Positions 40,262 through 43,040 of a stretch of 43,040 bases of DNA are shown here, piece after piece. Position numbers and translations under genes: made by a program. Position 1 is the first letter of the stretch, and each line of letters opens with the position of its first letter. The DNA comes from Leptofilum sp050292445 (GTDB taxonomy: Bacteria > Chloroflexota > Anaerolineae > Promineifilales > Promineifilaceae), in NCBI GenBank assembly GCA_050292445.1, contig JBNKLQ010000009.1:1-43040 (forward strand), in the 5' to 3' direction. The notes beneath the pieces are model-generated. The model did not search any database, was not told the DNA's origin, and saw only the letters and a list, made by a program, of their open reading frames with translations.

Positions 40262-40954
40262 TTACTGAAAGGGATGATAGTATTCAACAAGGAAAATAAT
40301 TGTGATCATGGCTACAAATAAAAATATGAAAATGAAAACATATGCTGCAAACTTAGCCCAAGCTGACCAACCAACATTTAAGCGGACATAATCAATTCCG
40401 ATAGCCATTAAACTTGGAAAAAAAAGAAAGAGACTAACCCAAAATAAACTTTGAATTCCACCCGCCCATCCAACTGCGGTAGTAATTGGTAAAACCAAAC
40501 CTGCCAAAAATTTTATAATGCTTTTTGGAGGCTTAAATGGGATATCAAGAGTTTTGGAATAACGCGAAATCGATACATTTGGATCTGTTAGTGTTTTCAA
40601 TAGACTAGCAACTTTTTCTGTTGTTTTATTTTGATTGTAGGGTCCTGACTGTAGGCGATATAGATCAGATGTGTTCAAAACGCTAAATTCAATACAATTT
40701 CGAATACCAACTTCATTCTCATAGATAATTTTACAATAACTTTCTTTTGTGTGAAGAAGTGGCTTCTTGAATTCAATCTCAAGAATTTGTTTATGACCCA
40801 CACTGAATAGTTTTTCACTTATTTTATTACCATAGACATTTTCCCAATTGTAGATTTCGAGCTTTTCCGTTGTAATGAGTAGTTTATGCAACCTGCCTTT
40901 GGGAAGTTTTGGTTTTACTTTGACCGGTGCACGAACAATAAAATCGTCGATCAT
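40262..40954 (-). CDS. Hypothetical protein with two C-terminal membrane helices, AT-rich gene
   Basis: A protein of 230 residues. Residues 1-140 are soluble and beta-rich (LHKLLITTEKLEIYNWEN; KQILEIEFKKPLLHTKESYCKIIYE), PH-domain-like in feel but not matched to a family. Two or three hydrophobic segments follow (IIKFLAGLVLPITTAVGWAGG; LFWVSLFLFFPSLMAIGI; FAAYVFIFIFLFVAMITIIFLV). The gene is AT-rich and lacks the octamer. It begins nine bases after the stop of the cyclic-nucleotide-binding membrane protein and may be co-transcribed with it. Confidence 0.65.
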   Translation of the reverse strand: MIDDFIVRAPVKVKPKLPKGRLHKLLITTEKLEIYNWENVYGNKISEKLFSVGHKQILEIEFKKPLLHTKESYCKIIYENEVGIRNCIEFSVLNTSDLYRLQSGPYNQNKTTEKVASLLKTLTDPNVSISRYSKTLDIPFKPPKSIIKFLAGLVLPITTAVGWAGGIQSLFWVSLFLFFPSLMAIGIDYVRLNVGWSAWAKFAAYVFIFIFLFVAMITIIFLVEYYHPFQ

Positions 40955-40963
40955 GGGTTAACC

Positions 40964-43040
40964 TTACGAAATGAGGGCAGCAGGGGTGGCGCGGCGGTGG
41001 GTGGCGATGAGACGGCCGCTGCCGATTTGCTCCACGTAATGGGTCATCCGCTCGCAGGTGGCGACGAGGTCGTCGAAGGTGGGTTCGTCCAGCAGGAGGA
41101 GACGGCCGTCCACCACGGCGCGGACGCTGGCGTGGTACGGCGTGTCGGCAAAGAGGGCGTATTCGCCAAAATGCTCGCCCGGCCCCAGCTTGCCAATCAC
41201 CCGTTCGATGCCATCCTCGGTGACAAATACCTCCACTTCACCCTCAGCAATGATGAAGAGATAACTGCGCGGTTCGCCCTGCTGCACAAATTGCTCTCCG
41301 ACGGTCACGCGGCGCGGCTGAAGGCGGGCATCGACCGAAGCCAGCTCCTGCGGGCTGAGGCTGCTGAACAGAGGCATCTGTCGCAGCAGGCTGCGCGCCT
41401 GTGCCCCAGAACTGACCTGCCGGGCTAACGTCGTGTCGGCTCGCAGCAGCGGGTCAAACTGGTCGCGGTGCACAACGAGCGTGGTGACAGGCGTAAGGGC
41501 GCGGTAGGTAAATTGATAGCTGCCCATTCCGGCCAGTGCGGCCGTGCCAAAATAGCCCCCTGTTGCCAAAGTGGCGTGCAGCACGCCATTGTGAAAAACG
41601 CCAATTTCTCCTGCTTCGATGAGGTAAAAATAGAGTGCATCTCGCCCGGCATGGGCAATGACCTGGTTGGAACGGGCGTGCCAGCGGCGCATGACTTTGA
41701 GCAGCTCATCCACGCCTTCCTGGTCGAATCCGGCAAACAGGTCTGCCTGGCGAATAAGATCGATGCGCTTGTCGCGGGACTGGATGAAGCCTTGAGCCAG
41801 CTGGGCTCCCCATTCGGTTTTGGCCAGGACGTGCCGGGCCAGTGTTTCGGCATCGAGCCAGTCGAGGCTGTCGTAGGCGGCCTGGCCTGCTTTGCGCGTA
41901 AAGGGGGTTCCGGCCAGATCGTCCAGCCGATCCACGGCCAGGAGCAGCGCTTTTTGGGCGTGCTGGGCCAACTTCATGATGGTGGCGTCGGGGTCGAGTG
42001 CGCCCAGGGCGGCCATCTGGCTTTGGATGAGGGCCAAACGGCGTTGGCCGAAGATAGTTTCGTAGCTGTTGAACAGGGCAAACATGAACTGGTTGAAGCT
42101 GTTGATGAGCCGCTGTCGTTCGCTAAAAATGCCGGGTTCGCTGGCTTCGCTGACTTCTGAGCGGGTAAATTGGGCCAGGGTGCCCAGCAGCAGGTACAGC
42201 AGGGCAGCGTACAGCCAGAGGGTGATGACGGTGAAGTCCAGTCGGGGATAAAGCTGCAACCAAGGGGTGACGAGAATAGCCAGGGTGAATAGTCCCCAGG
42301 GCAGGGCAAAGCGGGAACGGCCGAAATTAATCAGCAGTGGAGCCATCAACGTTAATCCCAAACCGACGCCCAGACAAATAACGGCCGTTGCTAACCAACG
42401 GCCGTTTGCCGCCAACTCATCGACGCCAATTAAATAGGTCATCCCGGTGTAGGTGGCCCCAGCTAGGATGATGAACAGGACCATCAGCAGGCGGTCGCGG
42501 GCTTCCAGGTAGCCCGGATTGATGGTGTACCAGGCAACGATGCCTGCGGCCAGGATGGTCCCGGCCGTGGCGACGAGGGCCAAATCGCGACCAAAAGTGG
42601 CGGGGCTAATCCAGGCTAAAGCGAGGGTGAAGGGAACGGCCGTTAAGGCCCACAGCGCCCATTGAAACCTGGACCCTGGCAACTGCCGGGCCACGCCCAC
42701 CAGCGCCGCGCCCGTGCCTATGTGTAAAATCCAAACAAAAATTCCCTGCCACAGCGTGGTTTGGGCGGGATTGATGCGGTCGAGGGCAAAGTAGAGCAGG
42801 GGCAGCCCGACAATGATGGGCAGGCCAAGGAGCAGCGCCAACACATCGGTGCGGGCCAGCAGCTGGCGGCGCGACAGCCATTCCAACCCGGCCTGGATGC
42901 GGCTCCAGCTGTACAGAACTAGATAGTAAATGGCAGGCAGGATGAGAACGGCCGTAATCAATCCCACCGCCAATCGGCCCCACCACTGCCCACTGTTCCA
43001 CAAATTAACAAAAAACTCGCTGACGTACCCTTGCCAAAAA
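40964..43040 (-). CDS. Membrane protein with two cyclic-nucleotide-binding domains (partial, runs off the window)
   Basis: At least 690 residues; the frame is open to the window edge (the codons before the TTG at 43003 read FWQGYVSEFFVN), so the true start lies outside. About ten membrane helices occupy the N-terminal half, followed by a helical linker. Two cNMP-binding domains then follow: LFAGFDQEGVDELLKVM...GEIGVFHNGVLHATLATGGYFGTAAL and LFSSLSPQELASVDARL...GEVEVFVTEDG...GPGEHFGEYALFADTPYHASVRA. The second has the full phosphate-binding GEHFGE cassette, while the first reads GGYFGT and may be degenerate. A cAMP/cGMP-controlled transporter or sensor is likely; the transported species is unknown. 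Confidence 0.82.
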   Translation of the reverse strand, partial: FWQGYVSEFFVNLWNSGQWWGRLAVGLITAVLILPAIYYLVLYSWSRIQAGLEWLSRRQLLARTDVLALLLGLPIIVGLPLLYFALDRINPAQTTLWQGIFVWILHIGTGAALVGVARQLPGSRFQWALWALTAVPFTLALAWISPATFGRDLALVATAGTILAAGIVAWYTINPGYLEARDRLLMVLFIILAGATYTGMTYLIGVDELAANGRWLATAVICLGVGLGLTLMAPLLINFGRSRFALPWGLFTLAILVTPWLQLYPRLDFTVITLWLYAALLYLLLGTLAQFTRSEVSEASEPGIFSERQRLINSFNQFMFALFNSYETIFGQRRLALIQSQMAALGALDPDATIMKLAQHAQKALLLAVDRLDDLAGTPFTRKAGQAAYDSLDWLDAETLARHVLAKTEWGAQLAQGFIQSRDKRIDLIRQADLFAGFDQEGVDELLKVMRRWHARSNQVIAHAGRDALYFYLIEAGEIGVFHNGVLHATLATGGYFGTAALAGMGSYQFTYRALTPVTTLVVHRDQFDPLLRADTTLARQVSSGAQARSLLRQMPLFSSLSPQELASVDARLQPRRVTVGEQFVQQGEPRSYLFIIAEGEVEVFVTEDGIERVIGKLGPGEHFGEYALFADTPYHASVRAVVDGRLLLLDEPTFDDLVATCERMTHYVEQIGSGRLIATHRRATPAALIS

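Larger units (their letters stand above)
359..42955. repeat. Genome-wide style octamer ACGGCCGT, about 85 dispersed copies
   Basis: The palindrome ACGGCCGT recurs throughout the window, for example at about 359, 1490, 5048, 9610, 16219, 22647, 30892, 37335 and 42637. It is often extended to GGAAACGGCCGTTTCC- or GGTAACGGCCGTTACC-like palindromes. In genes it is read as NGR, TAV or RP depending on frame, which explains the many NGRF, ETAV and RPY strings in the proteins. Listed as a scattered feature over its first-to-last span. Confidence 0.85.

Noticed and set aside
359..42955. Octamer as a restriction-site artefact or cloning linker
   Set aside because: Copies lie within conserved codons of many genes at irregular spacing and in all frames, which assembly or cloning cannot produce.
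1..43040. Prophage, insertion sequence, integron or tRNA genes
   Set aside because: I found no integrase, transposase, phage structural gene, tRNA-like cloverleaf or attachment site duplication.

Overview
The window looks like a chromosomal segment of a Chloroflexota bacterium (Anaerolineae/Ardenticatenia-like). This is inferred from style, not from a marker gene: lipoproteins with long Thr/Pro linkers, a HTH-STAND-TPR regulator, runs of GNAT acetyltransferases, two-gene ABC exporters, a bacterial RIO1-type kinase, and many short dispersed repeats. There is no rRNA, tRNA, CRISPR array, integrase or transposase that I can see. One ambiguous base lies at 18254, and one gene (13398-14953) carries an apparent one-base frameshift, so this may be a draft or metagenome assembly.

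Layout. 133-744: small membrane protein. 950-3639 (minus): acyl carrier protein and a lipid-anchored O-antigen ligase-like protein. 3821-6193 (plus): STAND ATPase with N-terminal HTH and C-terminal TPRs. 6221-7947 (minus): esterase and TIGR01777-type epimerase, translationally coupled. 8391-9230 (plus): Thr/Pro-rich lipoprotein. 9304-32021 (all minus): a long directon with an adenosine-deaminase-like enzyme, a DUF4870 protein, eight GNAT-type genes, two aminoglycoside-phosphotransferase-fold proteins (one fused to a GNAT), a DinB protein, an SDR, an alpha/beta hydrolase, an AadA-like nucleotidyltransferase, RsgA, three ABC exporter half-transporters, a P-loop kinase and a RIO1-like kinase. 32253-34682 (minus): a minigene encoding a 23-residue peptide with its own promoter, Shine-Dalgarno sequence and terminator, next to a 626-aa coiled-coil/beta-propeller protein and a 69-aa membrane protein. 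34950-36278 (plus): lipoprotein. 36328-39035 (minus): a di-haem cytochrome c peroxidase/MauG protein fused to a beta-helix domain, plus a monohaem cytochrome c lipoprotein. 39126-40954 (minus): a small Cys-rich protein and two AT-rich genes of unknown function. 40964 to the right edge (minus): a membrane protein with two cyclic-nucleotide-binding domains, cut by the window end.

Two features cut across the whole window. First, the palindromic octamer ACGGCCGT occurs roughly 85 times by my eye count, about once per 500 bp, in genes and spacers alike, where chance predicts about one; it resembles the HIP1 phenomenon of cyanobacteria. Second, several families of short inverted repeats fill the spacers, supply stop codons and C-terminal residues to some genes, and have been inserted in frame into exposed loops of two ABC transporters and the O-antigen ligase. 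The central GNAT/APH/nucleotidyltransferase/exporter block reads as an accessory small-molecule modification and export region, but no substrate can be assigned from sequence alone.
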